A stretch of 37,006 nt of DNA from NCBI GenBank assembly GCA_021774435.1, contig JAJFJB010000317.1, positions 1-37,006 of the forward strand. Direction: 5' to 3'. Under the pieces are notes generated by a model, which did not search any database, was not told the DNA's origin, and was given only the letters and a program-made list of their open reading frames with translations. This DNA comes from Alphaproteobacteria bacterium. GTDB lineage: Bacteria > Pseudomonadota > Alphaproteobacteria > UBA8366 > GCA-2717185. The position numbers were made by a program, and so were the translations under genes. Position 1 is the first letter of the stretch, and each line of letters starts with the position of its first letter. Positions 1-8,129 of the stretch are shown in pieces.

Positions 1-1
1 C

Positions 2-547
2 CAACTATACCGACGCATTATCGATTTAGCACCGCAGCATGTTGAGGCGCGAACGAATCTGGGGCTGGTCCTGATCGCCATTGGTCGGTTTGAAGAAGCT
101 ATCGATACCTACGACGAAGCACTGACAATCCAACCGGACGACGTAGAATTACATATTAACAAGGGAATTGCGTTGACCAAGCTTCGGCGTCTTGACGAAG
201 CGATAGCGTCGCTACAAAAAGCGCTGCAAATCTTCCCTGATTATGGCAGAGCTAATTTTAGTCTTGGTCTCGCCTTGAAGTACAAATTCCAGTTCGTGGA
301 AGCGCAACGTCATTTCGAAGCGACCTTGGACATGGAACCAGGACACGCGCTTGCCATGATCGAGTTGGGTGGATGCCTGCAGCAGCAGAATCGAGTTGAT
401 GACGCTTACGCGCTTTATGGGCAGGCGTATCGAATGGACAATAGTAATTTCAACAGCATTATTAAAAAAATGACGGCGCTCCCCTATGGACGCTTCAGCA
501 CGAGCTTTGCGCGGGTGCGTGACGTACTGGAGGCCGCTGGCAAGTGA
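2..547 (+). CDS. TPR-repeat protein, 5' end outside window
   Basis: The reading frame is open from base 2, so this is the last 181 residues of a longer protein; an internal TTG near base 173 is not a convincing start. The visible part holds consecutive tetratricopeptide repeats with the usual signature (LGLVLIAIGRFEEAIDTYDEAL, then further units with DEAIASLQKAL and EAQRHFEATLDMEP). It ends with a non-canonical segment containing NRVDDAYALYGQAYRMDN and LPYGRFS. The same C-terminal segment recurs almost unchanged in the TPR protein at 2282-3364, so the two are paralogs. TPR proteins are protein-protein scaffolds; neither partner nor location can be read here, and no membrane segment is visible. 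It lies 75 bases upstream of the SIS isomerase on the same strand and could share its transcript. Confidence 0.85.
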   Translation, partial: QLYRRIIDLAPQHVEARTNLGLVLIAIGRFEEAIDTYDEALTIQPDDVELHINKGIALTKLRRLDEAIASLQKALQIFPDYGRANFSLGLALKYKFQFVEAQRHFEATLDMEPGHALAMIELGGCLQQQNRVDDAYALYGQAYRMDNSNFNSIIKKMTALPYGRFSTSFARVRDVLEAAGK

Positions 548-622
548 ACCCGTTTTTCGATTTGCCAAGGCCGATAATGCATTGTCACAGGCTATTTTTC
601 GCCAATATTAGGTAGCGAGTCG

Positions 623-1249
623 ATGAATAAACCTGAAGAAATAGAGTTGCTTGCTGGTGTTCAAGAGATCATCGAAAGCGAAATCCAGGCAATCAGAAAT
701 ATCCCGTTGAATAGCTCGCTTGTCGAAGCAACCGACATGATATTTCAGCGTGTGCATACGCAAAATGGTAAGTTGGTTGTGACGGGTGTCGGCAAGGCGG
801 GCGAGATTGGGCAAAACATCGCGACAACCTTTTCTTCTACGGGAACACCATCAACTTTTTTGCATCCGCTGGAAGCCGTGCATGGCAACATCGGAATGCT
901 TCAGGACCAAGATATTCTGCTTGCCCTGTCAAATTCGGGCCGAACACGGGAGATTGTCGAATTGCTACCTGTGGCAAAACGGCTGGTCCCGAACCTACCG
1001 GTCATTTGCATAACGGGCTTCGACGATTCTCCTCTTGCCGATTTGTCCGACGTTGCCCTGTCCACAGGGCGTCCGGAGGAAGTCTGCTTGCTTGGCCTGA
1101 CGCCCACGACGTCGACGACCGTTATGACGGTACTCGGTGACGTTCTGGTCTATCTTATGATGAAAAAGATTGGATTTACGCGCGACGAATACGGCAAACG
1201 GCACCATGGTGGCTATTTGGGGTCGCTCGCGCGCGGCACCGGTTACTGA
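623..1249 (+). CDS. Stand-alone SIS-domain sugar isomerase, KdsD/GutQ-like
   Basis: A 208-aa protein consisting of one SIS (sugar isomerase) domain and nothing else. Against my memory of E. coli KdsD (arabinose-5-phosphate isomerase, the first step of Kdo synthesis), all four catalytic positions appear kept: K58 in GVGK, E110 in SGRTRE, E153 before CLLGLTPT, and H194 in HHGGYLG. KdsD itself is about 328 aa because two CBS domains follow the SIS domain; here the frame stops directly after it. Single-domain versions are known in some capsule loci. The likely reaction is ribulose-5-phosphate to arabinose-5-phosphate, or a related ketose/aldose-phosphate interconversion, in the cytoplasm. ATG at 623 is preceded by AGGTAG. 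Its position between two TPR genes suggests a glycan-linked locus. Family is sure; exact substrate is not. Confidence 0.85.
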   Translation: MNKPEEIELLAGVQEIIESEIQAIRNIPLNSSLVEATDMIFQRVHTQNGKLVVTGVGKAGEIGQNIATTFSSTGTPSTFLHPLEAVHGNIGMLQDQDILLALSNSGRTREIVELLPVAKRLVPNLPVICITGFDDSPLADLSDVALSTGRPEEVCLLGLTPTTSTTVMTVLGDVLVYLMMKKIGFTRDEYGKRHHGGYLGSLARGTGY

Positions 1250-1301
1250 CAGTACCGGCGCGACCGGGTTACGGACTGCTAGCGGCCAAATTTGCAGTGC
1301 A

Positions 1302-2024
1302 TCAGGGTTTTTTCACGCGAAACTGATTCTTGTACACGTTGGTGCCGTGGGCCAGTTCTCGCGTGAGCGGCAGGAATTTGGCTGCATCCTCTTCGCTCAT
1401 ATCCTCGAATTCGAGCGCATGCTCCTGCCGTTTGATGGCAATGCATTGTGCGACCGGGGTTCCCTTGGACAAAGTGCCCTTGAATTCCGAATCGACCCAA
1501 AGGACGGGAAAATTGATAAACACTTCGTTGTAGGTGTCGGCATCGACCAGCCCATTGATCGTCCGGAAGGGTAGATCGTAACGATTGGCGGGGTGGGTCA
1601 CATACAGCGAATAGCCGGGTTCCAATTCGATGGTCCAGAAGCAATTGAACTTGGCGAACCCAACGCCTTCGTTAAAATAAGGCGTGCCTTCCGCTTGCGC
1701 GGGCGAGTGAAACCCAAGCGGTGATTGGCTGTAGAGCCCGATATCTGTAGCGCCAGGATCGCCGGAAGGCTGTGGAACGTCCCAATTCCAAGAGAAATCG
1801 AGTCCATCCACGTCCACATCAACCGGCAACGGGACGATGAAGCCGTACATCATCGCATCCAGAAAGGGTGGGCATTGTTTCAACGTTTGCACATCGCGTT
1901 CAAGGTCGTTTGAAAACGCGGTCATGGGCATTTTTTTATACCAATCAGGAATGCCACGTTTCGCGGGATACGGCTTGGGCAGGTGTTCCCGCAATTCCGC
2001 CGGACACCGGAAGGTGATTTTCAT
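1302..2024 (-). CDS. Conserved-looking protein of unknown function, 240 aa
   Basis: I do not recognise a named family. The start at 2024 (MKITFRCPAEL) is chosen because AAAGGA sits about 7 bases before it; the frame is open 14 codons further upstream but without a better site. The protein is soluble-looking, rich in aromatic residues and prolines, with no signal peptide and no membrane segment. Notable stretches are RGIPDWYKKMP (residues about 24-34), CPPFLDAMMYGFIVPLP (about 51-67) and WTIELEPGYSLYVTHPANR (about 130-148). The last could be part of a double-stranded beta-helix, but no complete metal-binding triad could be assigned. It converges on the SIS isomerase (52 bases between stops) and diverges from the downstream TPR gene. 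I infer a link to the TPR pair from position only. Confidence 0.7.
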   Translation of the reverse strand: MKITFRCPAELREHLPKPYPAKRGIPDWYKKMPMTAFSNDLERDVQTLKQCPPFLDAMMYGFIVPLPVDVDVDGLDFSWNWDVPQPSGDPGATDIGLYSQSPLGFHSPAQAEGTPYFNEGVGFAKFNCFWTIELEPGYSLYVTHPANRYDLPFRTINGLVDADTYNEVFINFPVLWVDSEFKGTLSKGTPVAQCIAIKRQEHALEFEDMSEEDAAKFLPLTRELAHGTNVYKNQFRVKKP

Positions 2025-2281
2025 GTTTTTGTCCTTTAGACGGCGTTCTAATTGGTTACCTGACAAGAGTATCCAAGGTACCAGATCGTAGAAAGAACTT
2101 CTTGACGGTGTCGATTGACGCTTCTTAGGGAACGCAGCATAGTGATGCTCTCTTCAAATCGCCTACAGGGCGAACGTTGGTGTTAGATATAATAAGCGTT
2201 GCGGCGCGCCCTTGATCGTGTTGCGAAAGTTCATGTAACTCGTGTCATCAAGATCGGTGTCAGGCGCGCTCTGGATGAGGG

Positions 2282-3364
2282 ATGAAACGAGCCGAACGCA
2301 GACGCGCCTCCCGAAAGCAAGGTGACCGAGACAATAAGTCCCAGGATACCGGTACGTTGCTCGCCGACGCTATCGCCCGACTAGAGGCGGGTGAATTGCC
2401 GGCGGCGGAAAATTTGTTCCGTGAAATTCTCGTGCACACGCCGAACCATGCCGATGCTCTGCATTTGATGGGACTGGTCCATTTCCAGACCGAAAGAGCG
2501 GCACAGGCGATTGAGCTCATCAGAAGAGCGATTGCCGAGAACCCAAACGTCGCATGGTATCATGCGAACCTCGCGCGAATTTATAGCGAGAGGCGTCGTT
2601 TTGACGATGCCGTTGAATCGTACGATAAGGCGATTGAAATTGAGCCGGACAGGGCGGAAGCCCATGCCAATCGCGCTATCGCTTTGGAAGCGCTAGGGCG
2701 GAACGATGAAGCGGAATTGGCATATCGCGATGCCATGGCACTCGTGCCGGACAACCCCGACATTCAGTTCAATCTTGGCAATGTGCTGCTACGAAAGCGG
2801 AAAACCGACGAAGCGATCCAACTGTTTCGCCACGTCGCTGTATTGCTTCCGCGGCATGCCGGCGTGTGCCTCAAACTAAGCGAAATTTTTTCGACATTAG
2901 GCGATTTCGACAGCGCCCTGGCATATTACGACCGGGCGCTGGTGCTGGAACCGGCCAATCTGGAGGTGCAAGTCGACCGTGCTATCGCGTTGGCGCGGCT
3001 GCAGCGGTTTGACGAGGCAATCACTGAATTTGAAGCCGTATTGGCGCGGCAGCAAAATCACGTCAGGGCGCACTACAGTCTTGGACTTGCGTTCAAAAAT
3101 GCATACCGCATGGCGCAGGCGCGCGGATGTTTCGAGCGGGTAATGGTGCTGGACCCCGACCATGCTTTTGCGATGATCGAGTTGGGCGCGTGTCTGCAGA
3201 GGCAGAATAGGGTTGATGACGCCTATGCGCTCTATGGTCGCGCGTATCGTATCGACAACAACAATTTCGACAATATCATAAAAACGATGACAACCCTTCC
3301 TTATGGACGGTTCAGTGCCAATTACCAACGCATGCGGCAGATGCTTGAAACAATGGGTAGCTGA
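2282..3364 (+). CDS. TPR-repeat protein, 360 aa
   Basis: A 360-aa protein with a basic N-terminus (MKRAERRRASRK) followed by about eight tetratricopeptide repeats from residue 25 to about 330, for example the unit with LARIYSERRRFDDAVESYDKA and the unit with LSEIFSTLGDFDSALAYYDRA. The final about 65 residues (NRVDDAYALYGRAYRIDNNN through LPYGRFS) match the end of the truncated TPR protein at the left edge of the window nearly residue for residue. There is no signal peptide or membrane span, so a cytoplasmic scaffold is likely. In other bacteria such TPR proteins accompany glycosyltransferases; none is visible here. ATG at 2282 follows GGATGAGGG, a close and somewhat short-spaced ribosome site. 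A 257-base region separates it from the divergent unknown gene. Confidence 0.85.
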   Translation: MKRAERRRASRKQGDRDNKSQDTGTLLADAIARLEAGELPAAENLFREILVHTPNHADALHLMGLVHFQTERAAQAIELIRRAIAENPNVAWYHANLARIYSERRRFDDAVESYDKAIEIEPDRAEAHANRAIALEALGRNDEAELAYRDAMALVPDNPDIQFNLGNVLLRKRKTDEAIQLFRHVAVLLPRHAGVCLKLSEIFSTLGDFDSALAYYDRALVLEPANLEVQVDRAIALARLQRFDEAITEFEAVLARQQNHVRAHYSLGLAFKNAYRMAQARGCFERVMVLDPDHAFAMIELGACLQRQNRVDDAYALYGRAYRIDNNNFDNIIKTMTTLPYGRFSANYQRMRQMLETMGS

Positions 3365-3534
3365 CCTTCCTTTTGTCCGGTCCGCTCGTGTTAACTCGTC
3401 GACATTTGTTCCCACAGGGCGTTGTTCCTGCCACGCGTTGACCGCCCATGATCGAATCAGCATAGTACCGCCGCTCATGCTTCGCCCCTTGGACGAACAC
3501 GAATTGACGAATTAAATGAATAGGTAGCGCACAT

Positions 3535-5610
3535 ATGAACGACGGGGCGAGATTAGCTGTCGATATCGGCGGCACATTTACGGACGTGGTTTTAGAGCAT
3601 AAGGGCGGGCAAGATCGTTTTAAGCTTTTGACAACGCCGGACGCGCCGGAGCGTGCGGTTCTGGATGGCGTTAAGGCTGTTCTTCAGCAAACTGGCGTAG
3701 CCGCTTCCGATGTAAGTTTGGTTATCCATGGGACCACTCTAGCAACGAACGCCCTGATTGAGCGGAAGGGGGCTAAGACGGCGCTGGTGGCGACGGATGG
3801 TTTTCGGGACTCCATTGAGATCGCATACGAGCACCGGTTCGAGCAGTACGATCTCTATATGGAAAGACCGCAGCCGCTGATCGAGCGGGACTGGCGGTTC
3901 ACGGTGCCGGAACGGATCGCCGCGGATGGCTCGGTTCTGTTGCCGCTGGATGAAGCTGCGGTTCGGGCCTTGGCGCAGGATTTTGCGAAAACGGATGTCG
4001 AGTCGCTCGCCGTTTGCTTCCTCCACAGTTATGTAAACGGCGACCATGAAAAACGCGCGGGTGAGATACTCGCGGCCGCGCTGCCGAACGTTTCCATCAC
4101 ACTGTCATCGGAAGTGTGTCCGGAAATCCGCGAATATGATCGCATGTCCACGGCCGCCGCGAATGCCTATGTACAGCCGATGATGGCGGGCTATTTGAAT
4201 CGTCTGAAAGAGGGGCTGCAGACGAATGGCGTGACCTGCCCCCTATTGCTCATGATGTCGAGTGGCGGCGTTACGACGGTCGATACTGCCATGGAGATAC
4301 CAATTCGGCTCGTTGAATCGGGACCGGCTGGGGGCGCGATTCTGGCACGGGACATTGCCAAGGAAAACGACTTTGATTTGGTATTGTTATTCGATATGGG
4401 CGGGACGACGGCGAAGATTACACTGATCGACGATTTTACGCCGCATATAGCGCGCTCCTTTGAGGTGGCCCGCATGTACCGGTTCTTGAAGGGAAGCGGC
4501 TTGCCGCTGCGCATCCCGGTGATCGATATGGTGGAAATCGGTGCCGGTGGCGGTTCGATCGCCGATGTCGATGCGATGCAACGCATCCGGGTCGGGCCGG
4601 AAAGTGCCGGCTCGGTACCCGGGCCGGCTTGTTATGGTAATGGTGGCGAAGCGCCGACCGTTACGGACGCGGACGTCGTGCTTGGGCGTATTGACGCGTC
4701 ACGTTTTGCGGGTGGCCAGGTTACGCTGGAACCGGCGCGCGCAAAGACGGCTGTCGATCATGGTGTCGGCGACCCCTTGAAGGCGGAAACGAATGTGGCG
4801 GCCGCAGGCATTGCGGAAATCGTCGACGAACATATGGCCAATGCGGCGCGGGTCCATGCGATCGAGAATGGTAAGGACATGGTTGGACGGTCGCTCGTGG
4901 CCTTCGGGGGCGCCGCGCCTCTACACGCGGCGCGTCTCGCGGATAAATTGGGTATTGATACCGTCATTGTGCCGCAGGGTGCCGGTGTCGGGTCGGCGAT
5001 TGGCTTTCTGCGGGCGCAAATTTCCTACGAGGTTGTGCGGACCCGCTATATGGACTTGCGGGCTTTCGACCCGGCGATGGTCAATGAGATTTTTGCGGAT
5101 ATGCGAACCGAGGCGGAAGCCGTCGTCAAGCTTGGGGCACCGGATGAGCCATTGGTCGAGACCCGGGGGGCGTTCATGCGCTATCGCGGACAAGGGCATG
5201 AGATCATGGTGCCTATGCCCGATAGAGCGTTTGACGCGAAAGACGGTGAAACGATGGCTGAATGGTTCGCCGAAGCCTATAGCGGCCTGTTCAGCCGCAC
5301 CATTCCGAATCTAAGCGTTGAAGTGTTGACCTGGACGCTGTCTCTGGCCACCGACCGGCCCGTCGCCGAGACCGCACCGCAGCAGCAGGAACATCACCGC
5401 CCGGAAGCCGAGGCGCAACGTAAGGTGTTCGATCCCGCGAGTGGCGCATGGACCGAAGCCAATGTCTATAGCCGGTCGGCATTGCAGCCGGGTGCTGAAA
5501 TGCCGGGGCCGGCCATAATTGTCGAAGATGAAACAACGACGCTGGTAACCAACGGCTTCAATGCTGCCGTCAACGCGCTTGGCCAAATTGTGATGACGAA
5601 GGAGGGCTAA
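3535..5610 (+). CDS. hyuA: Hydantoinase/oxoprolinase family subunit A
   Basis: A 691-aa protein of the hydantoinase A / 5-oxoprolinase / acetone carboxylase beta-subunit superfamily. The N-terminal actin-like ATPase fold opens with DIGGTFTDVV at residue 9 and continues with HGTTLATNALIERKGAKT. The central Hydantoinase_A domain (about 195-490) carries VESGPAGGAI, the second phosphate-binding motif DMGGTTAK, and GAGGGSIA. The C-terminal part (about 500-680) is the small beta domain. Members hydrolyse ATP to open cyclic amides (hydantoins, 5-oxoproline) or carboxylate ketones, usually with a B subunit; hyuB follows 5 bases downstream, so translation is probably coupled. Substrate cannot be told from sequence: N-methylhydantoin, 5-oxoproline and acetophenone-like substrates are all possible. 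No carbamoylase (hyuC) is present nearby. The start is preceded by a weak AGGTAG. Confidence 0.93.
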   Translation: MNDGARLAVDIGGTFTDVVLEHKGGQDRFKLLTTPDAPERAVLDGVKAVLQQTGVAASDVSLVIHGTTLATNALIERKGAKTALVATDGFRDSIEIAYEHRFEQYDLYMERPQPLIERDWRFTVPERIAADGSVLLPLDEAAVRALAQDFAKTDVESLAVCFLHSYVNGDHEKRAGEILAAALPNVSITLSSEVCPEIREYDRMSTAAANAYVQPMMAGYLNRLKEGLQTNGVTCPLLLMMSSGGVTTVDTAMEIPIRLVESGPAGGAILARDIAKENDFDLVLLFDMGGTTAKITLIDDFTPHIARSFEVARMYRFLKGSGLPLRIPVIDMVEIGAGGGSIADVDAMQRIRVGPESAGSVPGPACYGNGGEAPTVTDADVVLGRIDASRFAGGQVTLEPARAKTAVDHGVGDPLKAETNVAAAGIAEIVDEHMANAARVHAIENGKDMVGRSLVAFGGAAPLHAARLADKLGIDTVIVPQGAGVGSAIGFLRAQISYEVVRTRYMDLRAFDPAMVNEIFADMRTEAEAVVKLGAPDEPLVETRGAFMRYRGQGHEIMVPMPDRAFDAKDGETMAEWFAEAYSGLFSRTIPNLSVEVLTWTLSLATDRPVAETAPQQQEHHRPEAEAQRKVFDPASGAWTEANVYSRSALQPGAEMPGPAIIVEDETTTLVTNGFNAAVNALGQIVMTKEG

Positions 5611-5615
5611 TCCAG

Positions 5616-7328
5616 ATGACTGACGCCAATATGGAACGCATCCGGTATCAGGTCATGTGGGACCGGCTCATCTCTGTTGTGGAGGAACAAGCCCAGACTT
5701 TGGTGCGGACCGCATTCAGCACGTCATCACGGGAAGCCGGTGACATCTCCGCCGGTGTCTTCAATCTCGAGGGTCAGATGCTTGCGCAGGCGGTTACTGG
5801 CACGCCGGGACATATCAACACGATGGCGCGAGCGGTCATTCATTTCCTCGACGTGTTCCCTGCGGACACCATGAAGGAAGGGGACGTATATCTTACCAAC
5901 GATCCATGGAAGGGGACGGGCCATCTACATGACTTTACCGTCGTAACACCCGCCTTCCGCAATGGCCGTATGGTGGCGATGTTCGCCTGCACCAGCCATG
6001 TTGTCGATATCGGCGGCGTCGGCATGTCGCCGGATGGTCGGCAGGTTTATCATGAGGGGCTTTATGTTCCGATCATGCCGCTCGCGACCGAAGGCAAGAT
6101 GAATGAATGGTTCCTGAATATGGTGCGCGCGAATGTCCGCGAACCGGTGCAGGTCGAGGGCGATATCTATGCGCTTGCCGCCTGTAATGAAACCGGTACC
6201 AAGCGACTGCTGGCCATGATGGACGAGTACCATCTCGACGATCTGGGCGCGCTTGGTGGGCACATCATCGAGCAGAGCAAGACTGCGATAACAGCGGCGA
6301 TCAACAAACTGCCACAAGGCAGCTGGTCGCATTCCATGCGCATTGACGGCATGGAAGCGCCAATCGACTTCGTCGCAAAACTGACAATCTCAAACGGTGT
6401 TATCAATGTCGATTACGAAGGCACTTCCGGCACGTCGGATTTCGGCATCAATTGCCCGATGTGCTACACGGAGGCCTATACGGCATTCGGCGTTAAATGC
6501 GTTGTCGCGCCGGAAATCCCGAACAATGCCGGTACATTGGATGCGGTCACCGTAACGGCGCCAGAGAATACGATCGTCAATGCGCCGCATCCCTGTGCCG
6601 TCGTGGCGCGGTCGACGATCGGCCACATGTTGCCGGACATCGTATTCGGCTGCCTGCATCAGGCGATGCCGGACGTGGTGCCCTCCGAAGGAACGTCCAA
6701 CCTTTGGAATCTCAAACTGGGCGCGGGCCATGGCATCACGGCACGGACCGAAAAAGAGTCGACGCCATTTATGATGATGACATTCCACAGCGGCGGTGCG
6801 GGCGCGCGTCCTAAGCAGGATGGCCTGTCGGCAACGCCATTTCCCAGTGGGGTCCGGAACGTGCCGGTCGAAATTTCGGAAGCGATCACGCCAATGGTCA
6901 TCTGGCGCAAGGATTTGCGCGCCGATTCCGGCGGGGCGGGTGCGCAACGCGGCGGTTTGGGGCAGGTCATGGAAATCACCAGCCGGGAAGAAGCGCCCTT
7001 CGGTATTTTCGCGAGTTTCGAGCGGGTTGTTTATCCCGCGCGCGGTCGGGATGGCGGTGCACCTGGCGCCAATGGCCGATTGCATTTGGAGTCAGGTACG
7101 GAATTGCGCAGTAAGGGCTTTCAAACGATACCGACGGGTGACCGTTTAATCGTCGAAATGCCGGGCGGTGGTGGATATGGCGATCCCAAGGCACGCGACC
7201 CGGAAGAAGTCGCCACGGATGTGCGGCTAGGGCTGGTGAGCGTCGAGGCAGCCGCGGCTGATTACGGTGTCGTTCTCACCGCAGACGGTTCGGTTGATAA
7301 GCCGGCAACGGAAGCGCAGCGCGCTTAA
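5616..7328 (+). CDS. hyuB: Hydantoinase/oxoprolinase family subunit B
   Basis: A 570-aa Hydantoinase_B protein spanning nearly the whole length. Visible family hallmarks are SREAGDISAGVFN near residue 40, LTNDPWKGTGHLHDF about 95-110, HVVDIGG, the FHSGGAGARP segment in the second half, and the glycine-rich tail MPGGGGYGDP close to the C-terminus. It forms the catalytic complex with HyuA for ATP-dependent hydrolysis of a cyclic amide or carboxylation of a ketone. The two genes are 5 bases apart and clearly one operon. The gene ends with a stop that shares bases with the stop of the convergent LysE-type exporter. The product is cytoplasmic; no export signal is seen. The family assignment is firm and the substrate open. 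Confidence 0.93.
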   Translation: MTDANMERIRYQVMWDRLISVVEEQAQTLVRTAFSTSSREAGDISAGVFNLEGQMLAQAVTGTPGHINTMARAVIHFLDVFPADTMKEGDVYLTNDPWKGTGHLHDFTVVTPAFRNGRMVAMFACTSHVVDIGGVGMSPDGRQVYHEGLYVPIMPLATEGKMNEWFLNMVRANVREPVQVEGDIYALAACNETGTKRLLAMMDEYHLDDLGALGGHIIEQSKTAITAAINKLPQGSWSHSMRIDGMEAPIDFVAKLTISNGVINVDYEGTSGTSDFGINCPMCYTEAYTAFGVKCVVAPEIPNNAGTLDAVTVTAPENTIVNAPHPCAVVARSTIGHMLPDIVFGCLHQAMPDVVPSEGTSNLWNLKLGAGHGITARTEKESTPFMMMTFHSGGAGARPKQDGLSATPFPSGVRNVPVEISEAITPMVIWRKDLRADSGGAGAQRGGLGQVMEITSREEAPFGIFASFERVVYPARGRDGGAPGANGRLHLESGTELRSKGFQTIPTGDRLIVEMPGGGGYGDPKARDPEEVATDVRLGLVSVEAAAADYGVVLTADGSVDKPATEAQRA

Positions 7329-7966
7329 GGTGTCTTGGGGTGCAGGGCTTGATGGTCTGAGAAGACAAGACCAGCGCCGATCATGATGTAAAAGGCAGCC
7401 GTCGCGCGATTGAACGTAATGCGCCGCCGTGCTGTGCGGAGAACCTTGGTGACAGTAATCCCCAGGGTGCAGTAACCGCCGTAAACCAGGATACTGATCG
7501 CAAATGAGGTCGGCATCAGAATCACCAGCTGTTCGGCAAGTAGTTTGTCCGGCTCGATAAATTGCGAAAATATTGCGACGTAGGAAAAGATCGCTTTCGG
7601 ATTGCTTATCGAAATGAGCGCTGCGCGAAGGACCGTTCTTCGCCATTTTGTGTTGTTCCCTCGGCTCTGTTCATGGAATCGGGTTCCGTTGCGCCACAGC
7701 GATAGTCCCATCCAGATCAAATAGGCTGCGCCGAAAATCTTAAGTATCTGGAACAGGTCAGCACTTATTGTCGTGATCGCTGCAAACCCTAAAACCGTGG
7801 CAGCCATGTGGCAAATCGATGCGATCAGAATGCCGACAATGGTCCAGAGCGATCGCTGAAAGCCTGAATTGGCGGAAACCGATATACAATTTAGCGCATT
7901 GGGGCCAAGCGGCAGTGAGGCCGCAAACCATATAGCCACAAAAAGAAGCCATTGCTCGAAGGTCAT
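7325..7966 (-). CDS. LysE/RhtB-family amino-acid exporter
   Basis: A 213-aa inner-membrane protein with the LysE/RhtB pattern: a first hydrophobic helix (WLLFVAIWFAASLPLGPNAL), the family's PGPN-like loop present here as LGPNALNCISVS, a helix with LKIFGAAYLIWMG, and SNPKAIFSYVAIFSQF in the middle. LysE-family proteins export amino acids or small amines in exchange for protons. The start at 7966 (MTFEQW) is chosen because the usual family length is about 205-215 aa and AGGA stands 8 bases before it; the frame extends 57 codons upstream but would overlap the divergent regulator and adds no family sequence. It is divergent from the ArsR-type gene, which probably controls it. Confidence 0.85.
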   Translation of the reverse strand: MTFEQWLLFVAIWFAASLPLGPNALNCISVSANSGFQRSLWTIVGILIASICHMAATVLGFAAITTISADLFQILKIFGAAYLIWMGLSLWRNGTRFHEQSRGNNTKWRRTVLRAALISISNPKAIFSYVAIFSQFIEPDKLLAEQLVILMPTSFAISILVYGGYCTLGITVTKVLRTARRRITFNRATAAFYIMIGAGLVFSDHQALHPKTP

Positions 7967-8018
7967 GCACTGCGTCCTGTTCGCTCTTAACATCTGATGC
8001 GAATCATTGTCTGGCAGC

Positions 8019-8041
8019 GCGTTGCAGTCCAATTGCAACGC
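8019..8041. promoter_or_regulatory. Inverted repeat in exporter/regulator intergenic region
   Basis: Two perfect 8-base arms, GCGTTGCA (8019-8026) and TGCAACGC (8034-8041), are separated by 7 bases in the 163-base gap between the divergent exporter and regulator genes. Size and symmetry suit a dimeric winged-helix regulator. A further half-site GTTGCA overlaps the regulator start (8125-8130). Binding by the adjacent regulator is inference. Confidence 0.5.
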
Positions 8042-8129
8042 TTCGATGACCATCGAACTCATTGTCATGTCGTCTGCAATAGTCGTGCGGTAGGGTAGGC
8101 GCGCTTTATCAGTAGACGGTGAGGGTTGC

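Noticed and set aside
1239-1258. Hairpin around the SIS gene stop (CCGG...CCGG with a bulge) as a terminator
   Set aside because: The stem is imperfect, overlaps the coding end and has no T-run on either side.
6390-7085. Open frame of 231 codons antisense to hyuB
   Set aside because: The Arg/His-rich translation is typical of a reverse-strand shadow in GC-rich coding DNA; hyuB motifs are continuous through the region.
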